DNA of 37,538 nucleotides, from NCBI GenBank assembly GCA_903844155.1, contig CAIMSU010000107.1:1-37538 (forward strand), read 5' to 3'. This document shows positions 22,493-29,649 of the stretch, one piece after another; the first letter of the stretch is position 1, and each line of letters starts with the position of its first letter. The stretch is from an uncultured Pseudomonadota bacterium. Lineage in GTDB: Bacteria; Myxococcota_A; UBA796; SXON01. The notes beneath the pieces are model-generated. The model saw only the letters and a program-made list of their open reading frames with translations. It was not told the origin of the DNA and did not search any database. Position numbers and translations under genes: made by a program.

Positions 22493-24181
22493 TTAGCCCC
22501 CCAGCCGGGCGCGAAGCGAGAGGCCCGCGCTGAGCGTCTCCCGACCGACGTAGCTCATCCCCGCCTCGGTCTGCATCGCCACCTCGCCGAGGTCCACGGT
22601 TGCGGCGACCCAGGGCTCCAGCTCCACCGCCGACCCGGGCAGCCAGGCCAGCGCCACCCGCGCCCCGACGTAGGGTGTAGCCACGCGCTTCACCATCACG
22701 TTTCCCTGGGTGAAGCTCCGCACCGCGGCGCCGCCCACCGCCAGACACACCGGTCGCAAGTGCCCCTGACCCGTCCAACCGGCCTCCGCGCTGAAGGCGA
22801 ATTCCGAGACCGCCCGGTCGTCGCCGAGGCCCGTCAGCGGCGCCGTCGGCTGCCACGTCGCCGCACCGCCAACCCGGAGCCACGGGACGGCCGCGATTCC
22901 TGGCGTCCCCACGACGTCGACCCGCGCCGCGCCGACCACCTGGACGTCGCTCCGGTAGTCGGCGACGCCCGCGACGCCGAGCGCCAGTGTGCCCTTTTCG
23001 CCCCGATGAACAGCGCTGGCGGGGACGGCTGCGACAGAAACAGGAGGCGAGGCGGCGGTCGTGACCGATGCCACGGGCGGGGCGATGGTCGTGACCGATG
23101 CCACGGGCGGGGCGATGGTCGTGACCGATGCCACGGGCGCGGCGGCGGGCTGCGCCTTGAGCAGCGGCGCCGCCGCGGCTGCCGCCGGCGGTCGGGACCG
23201 AGCCGTCGTTGGCCTGATTGGGCGCGTGGAGGTCGCCAGCGGCGGTGCTGCCGGCGACATCTGGCCCAGCGACGGCGCGGTCGCGAACGCGTCGGTAGCG
23301 TTGGGACCGGGATCCGTGGACGAGACGATGGCGGACGCGGCGGGGGAGCTGGGGGCGGTGACGGCGGGGGATGAACCGGCGTCCCTGACGTCGCGCGGCG
23401 GGCTTGGCGTCGCGATCGTGGTGAGGACGGCGGGCGAAGCGGTATCCGTGACGGCCGTAGCGGGGGAGCGCGTTTCGAGGCCCGCGAGGGAAACCGAGGC
23501 GACGGGCGGAGGTGAGGAAACCGAGGCGACGGGCGGGGAGTTTGCAGGGCCGGAAGGAGCGGCGAGGGCCACGGGAGCGGCCGTGGCGCCGGGAGAGTCG
23601 GCAGGCCACGCTGGGATGACGGCCGCGGCGGCTGCGGTGGCTGAGACGGACCCGGCGACGGGCGCCGGGGTGGTGGCGACAGCGATGCTCCGCGGCGGCG
23701 CTGGCACGAGGGCGGCGACGGGCGTGCTTTCGCTCGGCGCGCTGACGCTGGGCGCGCGGGCGACTGCCACCCGCGCGCCCGGCGCTGACGGGACAGGCGG
23801 GAGCGGAGTGGCCGTGGCAACGGGATCGGCCGGAGCCGAAACCGCGCCCCAGCCGCCTTGTCCGACAGGGGTGAGCAGGCTCCTCGCCAGCCAGACGAGG
23901 TCCTCGCGATCCTGCGAGGATCCCGGCGCGGCCACGACGGCATCCCGTGTGACCCCCGCGGCGTCGACGGCGTGCAGGTGCCAGCCGGCGGCGTCTGCCG
24001 TGATCGCCACGTGGGGGCCGGCGGCGTCCGCACCCAGCCGAAACCCGCCGAGCGCCGCGGCCTCAGCCCAGGCGCCCAAGGCCGTGCCGACCGGTAAGGT
24101 CATGGTCATCGCGGGGGCGGCCTGCGCGGGGCGCGCCAGAAGCGCGAGCAGGATCGGGGCGAGGAAGGCGCGGGGGGACAC
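22493..24181 (-). CDS. secreted or outer-membrane protein with Ala/Pro/Val linker and beta-rich C-terminal domain
   Basis: 562 residues from GTG 24181, which directly precedes a signal peptide (FLAPILLALLARPAQAA) and has a TANNNT box 6 nt upstream. After the signal, about 100 residues (MTMTLPVGTALGAWAEAAAL, HVAITADAAGWHLHAVDAAG, EDLVWLARSLL) form a small domain. Then come roughly 270 residues of Ala/Pro/Ser/Val-rich linker, including perfect 10-residue repeats. The C-terminal 160 residues alternate polar and hydrophobic residues in strands (GTLALGVAGVADYRS, FAFSAEAGWTG, LEPWVAATVDLGEV, SAGLSLRARLGG) like a small outer-membrane barrel. First gene of the sigma/FecR operon, so it may be the signal receptor or the target. 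No named family recognised. Confidence 0.7.
   Translation of the reverse strand: MSPRAFLAPILLALLARPAQAAPAMTMTLPVGTALGAWAEAAALGGFRLGADAAGPHVAITADAAGWHLHAVDAAGVTRDAVVAAPGSSQDREDLVWLARSLLTPVGQGGWGAVSAPADPVATATPLPPVPSAPGARVAVARAPSVSAPSESTPVAALVPAPPRSIAVATTPAPVAGSVSATAAAAAVIPAWPADSPGATAAPVALAAPSGPANSPPVASVSSPPPVASVSLAGLETRSPATAVTDTASPAVLTTIATPSPPRDVRDAGSSPAVTAPSSPAASAIVSSTDPGPNATDAFATAPSLGQMSPAAPPLATSTRPIRPTTARSRPPAAAAAAPLLKAQPAAAPVASVTTIAPPVASVTTIAPPVASVTTAASPPVSVAAVPASAVHRGEKGTLALGVAGVADYRSDVQVVGAARVDVVGTPGIAAVPWLRVGGAATWQPTAPLTGLGDDRAVSEFAFSAEAGWTGQGHLRPVCLAVGGAAVRSFTQGNVMVKRVATPYVGARVALAWLPGSAVELEPWVAATVDLGEVAMQTEAGMSYVGRETLSAGLSLRARLGG
23061..23150 (+). repeat. three tandem 30-bp repeats within a coding linker
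   Basis: Units 23061-23090 and 23091-23120 are identical; the third (23121-23150) differs at its end. They encode 10-residue repeats of the type PPVASVTTIA in the linker of the outer-membrane-type protein. Likely a slippage-prone minisatellite. Confidence 0.85.
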
Positions 24182-24187
24182 GGTCCA

Positions 24188-24193
24188 AGGATA
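24188..24193 (-). promoter_or_regulatory. -10-like TANNNT box, leaderless arrangement with GTG start
   Basis: TATCCT on the minus strand, 6 nt, then the GTG start of the outer-membrane-type protein gene. It would drive the four-gene sigma/FecR operon. Confidence 0.5.
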
Positions 24194-24352
24194 GCCGGGA
24201 GCGGCGAGTTTGGGGGGCGTGATCGGGCCAGACCGGGTTGCGCTCACGCGTGGGCCGAGCGCGGGACTTGAGCGGCGTTCCAAGCGGATCGGGGACGAGC
24301 GCAGGTGGGAGCAAGCCGCCCAAGGGATGCGGAGGGCCCTGTGCGGGGCGTG

Positions 24353-24592
24353 TCAGGACCCCGGACGAATTCGTGCCCGGACAGCCGCCGGGGTCCCGAG
24401 CGCGTAGAGCTCTCGCAGCGGAACGGCACAGGCCGAATCGAGGTCCGCCGCGGACCATTCCTCGTGCGGGAAGCGAGTTGAAAGGCATTCTTCGGCGAGC
24501 TGTAGTCGGGCGCGGGCTTCACCGCGAGCTTCACCGTGGGCCTCGCCACGAGCCCAGGCGGCGGTGAGCAGGTCGGGGTAGTGCTGGGACAT
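24353..24592 (-). pseudogene. partial tandem duplicate of the Rpn-like gene (3' part only)
   Basis: Encodes about 79 residues from MSQHYPDLLTAAWARGEA to the same end (RARIRPGS) as the intact gene upstream. It differs by a few substitutions (for example DSACAV for DWACAV) and lacks 84 bp of the RGEA repeat tract. No counterpart of the nuclease-like N-terminal region is present. An open frame extends to 24634 with weak similarity to the parent. It is probably a non-functional duplication product, although a small protein from the internal ATG cannot be excluded. Confidence 0.75.
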
Positions 24593-24670
24593 GGAGACCT
24601 CGGTAGTTGGGTTGTGGTTGCGGCCTGCCGGCACGTCTGCCCCAACTGCGCGAAGTCGCCGAACCGTCGC

Positions 24671-25654
24671 TCACGACCCGGGGCGGATCCGCGCCCGGAC
24701 AGCCGCCGGGCTGTCGAGAGCGTACAGCTCTCGCAGCGGAACGGCACAGGCCCAATCGAGGTCCGCCGCGGACCATTCCTCGTGCGGGAAGCGAGTTGAA
24801 AGGCATTCTTCGGCGAGCTGTAGTCGGACGCGGGCTTCACCGCGGGCTTCACCGCGGGCTTCACCACGGGCTTCACCGCGGGCTTCGCCGAGGGCTTCAC
24901 CGCGGGCTTCACCGCGAGCTTCACCGCGAGCTTCACCGTGGGCCTCGCCACGAGCCCAGGCGGCGGTGAGCAGGTCGGGGTAGTGCTGGGACATGGAGAC
25001 CTCTGAGGTTGGAATTATGGGCGTGAGTTGGACGATCGTCAACCCCCGCGTGATTGCGAGGGCCATGAGGCTCACGCGGTCGTCGGGGGAGGTGAGGAGC
25101 GCTGCGGCGGCGCGGACGTGGGCGGCGGCGTCCGGCCCCGGGAAGTCGAAGGCGAGCGGGACGAGGGCCACGAGGTCGCGACGGGAGAGGAAGAAGGCGA
25201 CGGATTGCTCGTAGAGGCGCACGACCTCGCACTCAAAACGGATGGACGTGGCGCCGGCGCGATGCTCAAAGCCGTCCGTCTCGCGCTCGGGCTTGCGAAG
25301 CAGGTAGATCACGGTTCGGCCCCGGCGCGGCCAGGTCTTCCCGTTCGCGACAGGCTGGCCTTCGCGAGCGCGGATGACCATGTGGTACAGCAACGGGCGC
25401 TCGAACCAGGATCCGCGGCCCGTCGAGTCAAACTCGATGTGCAGCCACTCGGGATCAGCCTCGTCGGTGCTCTCGAAGGCGACGTGACCCGCATCGGCGA
25501 GCCCGACGGCGTCGGCGAAGTTCTGGAGCACCAACTCGGTCTCGGCGGGCACGTAGGATCTCGGCGGTCGGCTCATGAGCCCGAGCAACGCCGAAGGGTG
25601 GCGCTGTAGCGCGATCTTCAGGGCCAGATCGAAAGGGTGGTGGAGGGGATCCAT
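24671..25654 (-). CDS. Rpn-family (PD-(D/E)XK-like) recombination-promoting nuclease/putative transposase relative
   Basis: 327 residues, no signal. The N-terminal part FDLALKIALQRHPSALLGLM, the strand LHIEFDSTGRGSWFERPLLYHMVI and the later RTVIYLL resemble the nuclease core of Rpn/YhgA-like proteins, in which the Glu of the IEF strand and a downstream basic residue belong to the PD-(D/E)XK site; I cannot confirm every catalytic residue. A tract of about nine RGEA-type tetrapeptides (24831-24950) links this to a C-terminal segment (LQLAEECLSTRFPHEEWSAADLD). Rpn proteins act on DNA and some mediate defence. The upstream region is AT-rich for this window and has a TACGAT box 12 nt before the ATG. 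The 3' part is duplicated downstream. Confidence 0.7.
   Translation of the reverse strand: MDPLHHPFDLALKIALQRHPSALLGLMSRPPRSYVPAETELVLQNFADAVGLADAGHVAFESTDEADPEWLHIEFDSTGRGSWFERPLLYHMVIRAREGQPVANGKTWPRRGRTVIYLLRKPERETDGFEHRAGATSIRFECEVVRLYEQSVAFFLSRRDLVALVPLAFDFPGPDAAAHVRAAAALLTSPDDRVSLMALAITRGLTIVQLTPIIPTSEVSMSQHYPDLLTAAWARGEAHGEARGEARGEARGEALGEARGEARGEARGEARGEARVRLQLAEECLSTRFPHEEWSAADLDWACAVPLRELYALDSPAAVRARIRPGS
24831..24950 (-). repeat. 12-bp tandem repeat tract encoding RGEA units
   Basis: A run of GAAGCCCGCGGT-like 12-mers (minus strand) in the Rpn-like gene. The downstream partial duplicate carries the same tract 84 bp (seven units) shorter, showing that the tract changes length by whole units without breaking frame. 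Confidence 0.8.
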
Positions 25655-25698
25655 GGGAATGGGTGTATCGTACGGAGACTCATTTGCAAGCTGTTGAA

Positions 25699-25712
25699 TG
25701 AACTAATGTTCA
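25699..25712. promoter_or_regulatory. short AT-rich inverted repeat upstream of the Rpn-like gene
   Basis: TGAAC-TAAT-GTTCA, a perfect palindrome with a 4-bp spacer, in the 104-bp gap between the Rpn-like gene and the end of the neighbouring lipoprotein gene. It lies about 45 bp upstream of the start codon, a plausible operator position. Confidence 0.35.
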
Positions 25713-25758
25713 GTCACCGGATGATGAAATCGCCGTCGCCCCGACCGTCGGACCGCGC

Positions 25759-26358
25759 TCACCGCCAGTCGAGGACGATGTCATCGTTGGCCTGAAGCTG
25801 CACGCCCGTCAGCGCGCCTTCCCCGAAGCCGACGAACGCGGCGTTCACGTCGCTCCAACCCCCGGTCCCATCGACGGTGTCGGCGCGAACGCTGACGGTC
25901 ACGTCGTCCTCGAGGTCGTCGGCGACGGCGCTCAGGGTGCCCTCGGCCTGAAGTTCCGCGCTGCCGTCCGCACGGTCGACGGCGACCGAGGCCGGGGCGT
26001 CGAGCCCGGCGTGACAGATCACCAGGATCCCTTCGTCCAAGCTGCCGATCCCAAACCGCGTCCCGACCTGCTCCTCCACCACGCTCGATTCCGTCCACGT
26101 CGCGCGCCCCTCGCCGCGCGTGACGGAAACGCCCACCGTCGCGACCTCGTCAGCCGCCGCACCGGGCCCCAGCACTTGCGCTGGCACCACGCGTTCCCCG
26201 GCGATCGCCGCGTACAGTTCGGCGACGGAGACGTCCAGGTCGGGGAGGGCCTCGTCGTCCGCGAGGTCGCGGGTGTCGCTCTGGCAGCTGGGCTCAAAGA
26301 CGCGCTGGCAGCCGGGCGCGACGAGGAGGGCGACGAGGAGGCCGCGCCAGGGGCTCAA
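25759..26358 (-). CDS. small lipoprotein, unknown function (preTA operon, last gene)
   Basis: 199 residues, lipobox VAPGC (Cys17). The start is a TTG at 26358 that overlaps the stop of the preceding gene as TTGA. The mature part has a conserved-looking Cys (PSCQSDTRDL) and alternates beta-type strands (VSVTRGEGRATWTESSVV, ILVICHAGLDAPASVAVDRA, LEDDVTVSVRADTVDGTGGW). Its layout resembles the lipoprotein encoded just upstream, and the two may be distant paralogues. No family recognised. Confidence 0.7.
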   Translation of the reverse strand: MSPWRGLLVALLVAPGCQRVFEPSCQSDTRDLADDEALPDLDVSVAELYAAIAGERVVPAQVLGPGAAADEVATVGVSVTRGEGRATWTESSVVEEQVGTRFGIGSLDEGILVICHAGLDAPASVAVDRADGSAELQAEGTLSAVADDLEDDVTVSVRADTVDGTGGWSDVNAAFVGFGEGALTGVQLQANDDIVLDWR

Positions 26359-26960
26359 AAGATGCCCGGCGTCGAAACCACCGCTTCCTGGGTGCCGTCC
26401 GCGGAGATCAGCCAGACGGTGAAGGTCGGGTCCTGCGTCCCGGAGGAGAGGCGCCCAAGCAGTCGCCCGGACACTGGGCTTGGATCGGCTACAGGTGGGT
26501 AGACGCTGGCAGCGGGGTCGAACGTCGCGTCCAACGTCAGCTCCTGCTCGGTGTCCGGATCGTTGGCGACGGTGCCGACGGCGACGATGTCGACGGTCGC
26601 GGCGTCGTCCGTCAATGCAACGGCGACGGGGGCGGTCAACTCGTCGGTGCAGCCGTCTTCGAACGTGATCGTGACGTTCGTGTTCGGCCCGAACCCGGTC
26701 GTGGTCTTCTCGACGGTCTTGTCGACCAGCGCTGCCGGGTCGGCCGTGCGGGTGGCCACGAGGTCAACGTAGACCGGGTTCCCGTCCTCATCCTGCAACG
26801 CGAGCCCCCGGCCGACGCTGGCCACGAACTCAACCACCGTGCCGCCAAGGTCCAACGCCTGGTCGTCCGTGACAGTGCCACTGTCGACGCTGCAGGTCTC
26901 GGTCACCGTTTTCGCGCAGCCCGCGAGCAGGAGGAGGGTGAGGGCGGCGACTGGGACCAC
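26355..26960 (-). CDS. small lipoprotein, unknown function (preTA operon)
   Basis: 201 residues from GTG 26960, which lies 5 bp after the preA stop and directly precedes a signal with lipobox (LLLLAGC, Cys15). The mature chain begins with a Cys-containing stretch (TETCSVDSG) and continues as beta-type strands (GTVVEFVASVGRGLALQ, VTITFEDGCTDEL, ATVDIVAVGTVA). It is placed directly behind preA, so it is likely co-transcribed, but nothing in the sequence ties it to pyrimidine metabolism. Confidence 0.7.
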   Translation of the reverse strand: MVPVAALTLLLLAGCAKTVTETCSVDSGTVTDDQALDLGGTVVEFVASVGRGLALQDEDGNPVYVDLVATRTADPAALVDKTVEKTTTGFGPNTNVTITFEDGCTDELTAPVAVALTDDAATVDIVAVGTVANDPDTEQELTLDATFDPAASVYPPVADPSPVSGRLLGRLSSGTQDPTFTVWLISADGTQEAVVSTPGIF

Positions 26961-26965
26961 GCGCC

Positions 26966-28237
26966 TCAGTGTACCCCCTTCTTCTCCCTCAGCGCCGCGC
27001 CATGCTCCACGTGATCGTTCCACGACGCAGGCGGCAGGCGATCCTTGACCTCCTCCAGCGTGATGCAGCCCGGCACCGGGCAGACGATCTGGCAGAGGTT
27101 GCAGCCGACGCATTCGCTCTCGTCCACGAACGGAACGCGCGTGCCGTCCGGGTTCGGGTGGATGCACTGGTGCGCGCCATCCATGCACGCGACCATGCAG
27201 AGCTGGCAGCCGATGCAAGAAGACGGGTTGATCTTGGCGACGGTGTCGTAGTTGAGGTCGAGGTTGCCCCACTCCGAGTAGCTGGGGATGGCCTTGCCGA
27301 CGAGACCGTCCAGGTTCGCGATGCCTTTTTCGTCCATGTAGGTGTTGAGGCCCTCGATCATGTCCTCGACCACCCGGTAGCCGCGGAGCATGACCTCGGT
27401 GCAGACCTGGACCGAGCTTGAGCCGAGCAGCAGGAATTCGACGGCGTCACGCCAGTTGGAGATGCCGCCGATCCCGCTGATCGGGAGCTGGAACTCGTGG
27501 TCGCGCGCGAGCTGGGCGACCATGTGGAGCGCGATGGGCTTGACCGCCGCGCCGCAGTAGCCGCCGTTCGTCGAGAGACCGGCGACGCGCGGTTCGAGCA
27601 CGAAGCGGTCGATGTCGACGCCGATGATCGACTTGATCGTGTTGATGAGCGAGACGCCGTGCGCCCCGCCGCGCTGCGCCGCGCGCCCGTGCGGGAGGAT
27701 GTCGCTGACGTTCGGGGTGAGCTTCACCAGCACCGGGACGGTCGAATAGCCGACGGCCCACGACGTGATCCGCTCGTTGATCTTGGGCTCCTGCCCGACC
27801 GCCGAGCCCATTCCGCGCTCGCACATGCCGTGCGGGCACCCGAAGTTGAGCTCCAGCCCGTCGGCACCCGCGTCGATCGACCGCTTGATGATGTCGCGCC
27901 ACTCCTCTTCCGTCTCGACCATGAGCGAGACGATGACGGCGTTGTCCGGGTAGTGCTTCTTCACGTCCACGATCTCGCGGAAGTTCACCTCCAGCGGGCG
28001 ATCCGTGATGAGCTCGATGTTGTTGAAGCCGACCGCGCGCGTGCCGCGGAAGTTCAGCGCGCCAAAGCGCGAGGAGACGTTCTGAATGGGCGAACCAAGC
28101 GTTTTCCAGACGGCGCCGCCCCAGCCGGCGTCAAACGCACGCTTGATCTGGTCGCCGGAGTTCGTGGGCGGGGCCGAGGCCAGCCAGAAGGGGTTGGGCG
28201 AGCGGATGCCGCCGGTGTTCGCGCGAAGATCGGCCAT
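26966..28237 (-). CDS. preA: NAD-dependent dihydropyrimidine dehydrogenase, subunit PreA
   Basis: 423 residues. Catalyses interconversion of uracil or thymine and their 5,6-dihydro forms together with PreT. The FMN barrel of the dihydroorotate dehydrogenase family is clear: NPFWLASAPPTNSGDQI at the N-terminus, the substrate-loop segment LNFGCPHGMCERGMGSAVGQ, VKLTPNVSDI, VSLINTIKSI, GAAVKPIALHMVA, ISGIGGISNWRDAVEF and GSSSVQVCTEVM. The C-terminus has two 4Fe-4S motifs, CIGCQLCMVAC and CVGCNLCQIVCPV. The ATG lies 2 bp after the preT stop. Length is close to that of E. coli PreA. First step of reductive pyrimidine catabolism; the later enzymes (dihydropyrimidinase, ureidopropionase) are not in the window. 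Confidence 0.92.
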   Translation of the reverse strand: MADLRANTGGIRSPNPFWLASAPPTNSGDQIKRAFDAGWGGAVWKTLGSPIQNVSSRFGALNFRGTRAVGFNNIELITDRPLEVNFREIVDVKKHYPDNAVIVSLMVETEEEWRDIIKRSIDAGADGLELNFGCPHGMCERGMGSAVGQEPKINERITSWAVGYSTVPVLVKLTPNVSDILPHGRAAQRGGAHGVSLINTIKSIIGVDIDRFVLEPRVAGLSTNGGYCGAAVKPIALHMVAQLARDHEFQLPISGIGGISNWRDAVEFLLLGSSSVQVCTEVMLRGYRVVEDMIEGLNTYMDEKGIANLDGLVGKAIPSYSEWGNLDLNYDTVAKINPSSCIGCQLCMVACMDGAHQCIHPNPDGTRVPFVDESECVGCNLCQIVCPVPGCITLEEVKDRLPPASWNDHVEHGAALREKKGVH

Positions 28238-28239
28238 GG

Positions 28240-29562
28240 CTACTCCCGTCCGTTGGTCAGGTGATGATGAATCGTGTTTGCGGCTGCTTTTCCTTCAGCG
28301 ACCGCGTTGACGACCTCCTTGCCGCCGTTCGCACAGTCCCCGCCGGCGTAGTACCGGCTCCGGCCGGTCGCCCCGCCCTCGTCGACGACGATGCGGCCAT
28401 TGTTGAGCGCGATCCCGGGTAGTCCCGCGACGAGCGCCCCAAGCTTGGACTGGCCGATGGCGAGGAGCACGAGCGCCGCTGGGACCGTGAACTCCCTGCC
28501 CGTGGGCTTTTTCTGGTCGTCGAGCGCCGCACACCGGACCCCCGCGACCCGTCCGGCGCCCTCAAACGCCAGCGGCATCGCCCGCCACACGGCTTGTGCG
28601 CCTTCAATCTTGGCTTCGTCCCACTCGTGCTCGTACCCGCTCATCCCGGCCTCATCCCCGCGGTAGACCATCTGCACACAGGGCACGCCGAGCCCGAGCA
28701 GCTCGCGGACGCAGTCCACAGCGGTGTTTCCGCCGCCGATCACGGCTGCGTGGGTCACGCCCTCAAGGTCCACCGTCCCCGTCTTGAAGGCCTCGATGAA
28801 CGCCACCGCGCCGTGGATGCCCGCGAGGTCCGCGCCCGGCACCTTCATCACGCTGTCTGCGCCAAGGCCAATCCCGAGGAAGATCGCGTCGTAGTCGCGT
28901 TCAAGATCCGCGAACGACGACCCGCCGGGACCGCCGACGGCCACGCCGGTCTGGACCTCGATCCCGCCGATGGCGAGGACGTAGTCGACCTCCGCGAGGG
29001 CATCGTCCGCGCGGAGCTTGTAGGGCGCGACGCCGTTGGTGTTCAGCCCGCCGAGCCGCTCCCGCGCTTCGAAGATCGTGACGCCGTGGCCGTACCGACG
29101 GAGCTGGTGGGCAGCCGCCAGGGACGCTGGACCGCCGCCGATGAGCGCCACGCGCTTGCCCGTCGGCGCTCCGGCCTCAAAGAACTGCCAGCCTTCTTCC
29201 AGCGCTTTGTCGGTCGCGTAGCGCTGCAGCTTGCCGATGGCGATGGGCGGGACGTCCTGGTGGTTGTGGACGCACTCCCCAACGCAGAGCACCTCGACCG
29301 GGCACACGCGCGCGCAGGACATGCCGAGGATGTTCGAATCAAGGATGGTTTTCGCGGAGCCGCGCGTGTTGCCGGTCGCGATCTTCCGGATGAACCCCGC
29401 AATGTCGATGTGCGTCGGGCACGCCGTCTGGCAGGGCGCGTCAAAGCAATAGAGGCAGCGGTTCGCTTCGACCAGCGCCTGCTTTTCGTCGTAGGCGGGC
29501 TTGAAGTCCTCGAAGACCGTCTCGGAGCGATCAGGCGGCAGCGACGGAGAGGAGTCGGGCAT
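28240..29562 (-). CDS. preT: NAD-dependent dihydropyrimidine dehydrogenase, subunit PreT
   Basis: 440 residues from ATG 29562; an alternative ATG at 29595 would add 11 residues. A GltD-type flavoprotein that passes electrons from NAD(P)H to PreA. The N-terminal Fe-S region has CLYCFDAPCQTACPTHIDI and CARVCPVEVLCVGEC. An FAD loop (VALIGGGPASLAAAHQL) and an NAD(P)H loop (AAVIGGGNTAVDCVREL) follow, and the end has YYAGGDCANGGKEVVNAVAEGK, the usual FAD-binding finish of this family. It heads the preT-preA-lipoprotein-lipoprotein set and is divergent from the AgmX-like gene with 87 bp between. Confidence 0.9.
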   Translation of the reverse strand: MPDSSPSLPPDRSETVFEDFKPAYDEKQALVEANRCLYCFDAPCQTACPTHIDIAGFIRKIATGNTRGSAKTILDSNILGMSCARVCPVEVLCVGECVHNHQDVPPIAIGKLQRYATDKALEEGWQFFEAGAPTGKRVALIGGGPASLAAAHQLRRYGHGVTIFEARERLGGLNTNGVAPYKLRADDALAEVDYVLAIGGIEVQTGVAVGGPGGSSFADLERDYDAIFLGIGLGADSVMKVPGADLAGIHGAVAFIEAFKTGTVDLEGVTHAAVIGGGNTAVDCVRELLGLGVPCVQMVYRGDEAGMSGYEHEWDEAKIEGAQAVWRAMPLAFEGAGRVAGVRCAALDDQKKPTGREFTVPAALVLLAIGQSKLGALVAGLPGIALNNGRIVVDEGGATGRSRYYAGGDCANGGKEVVNAVAEGKAAANTIHHHLTNGRE

Positions 29563-29649
29563 GGACACGCTCGGGGAAAGCCGGCAGTCTACCATGTCGG
29601 GCAGGTTGCCACCCGCGGACGGGGCGCATACCCGGCGACCGGAGGCGCG

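Noticed and set aside
24671-25654. mobile element transposase
   Set aside because: Rpn relatives are often labelled putative transposases, but there are no terminal inverted repeats, target duplications or DDE motif here.
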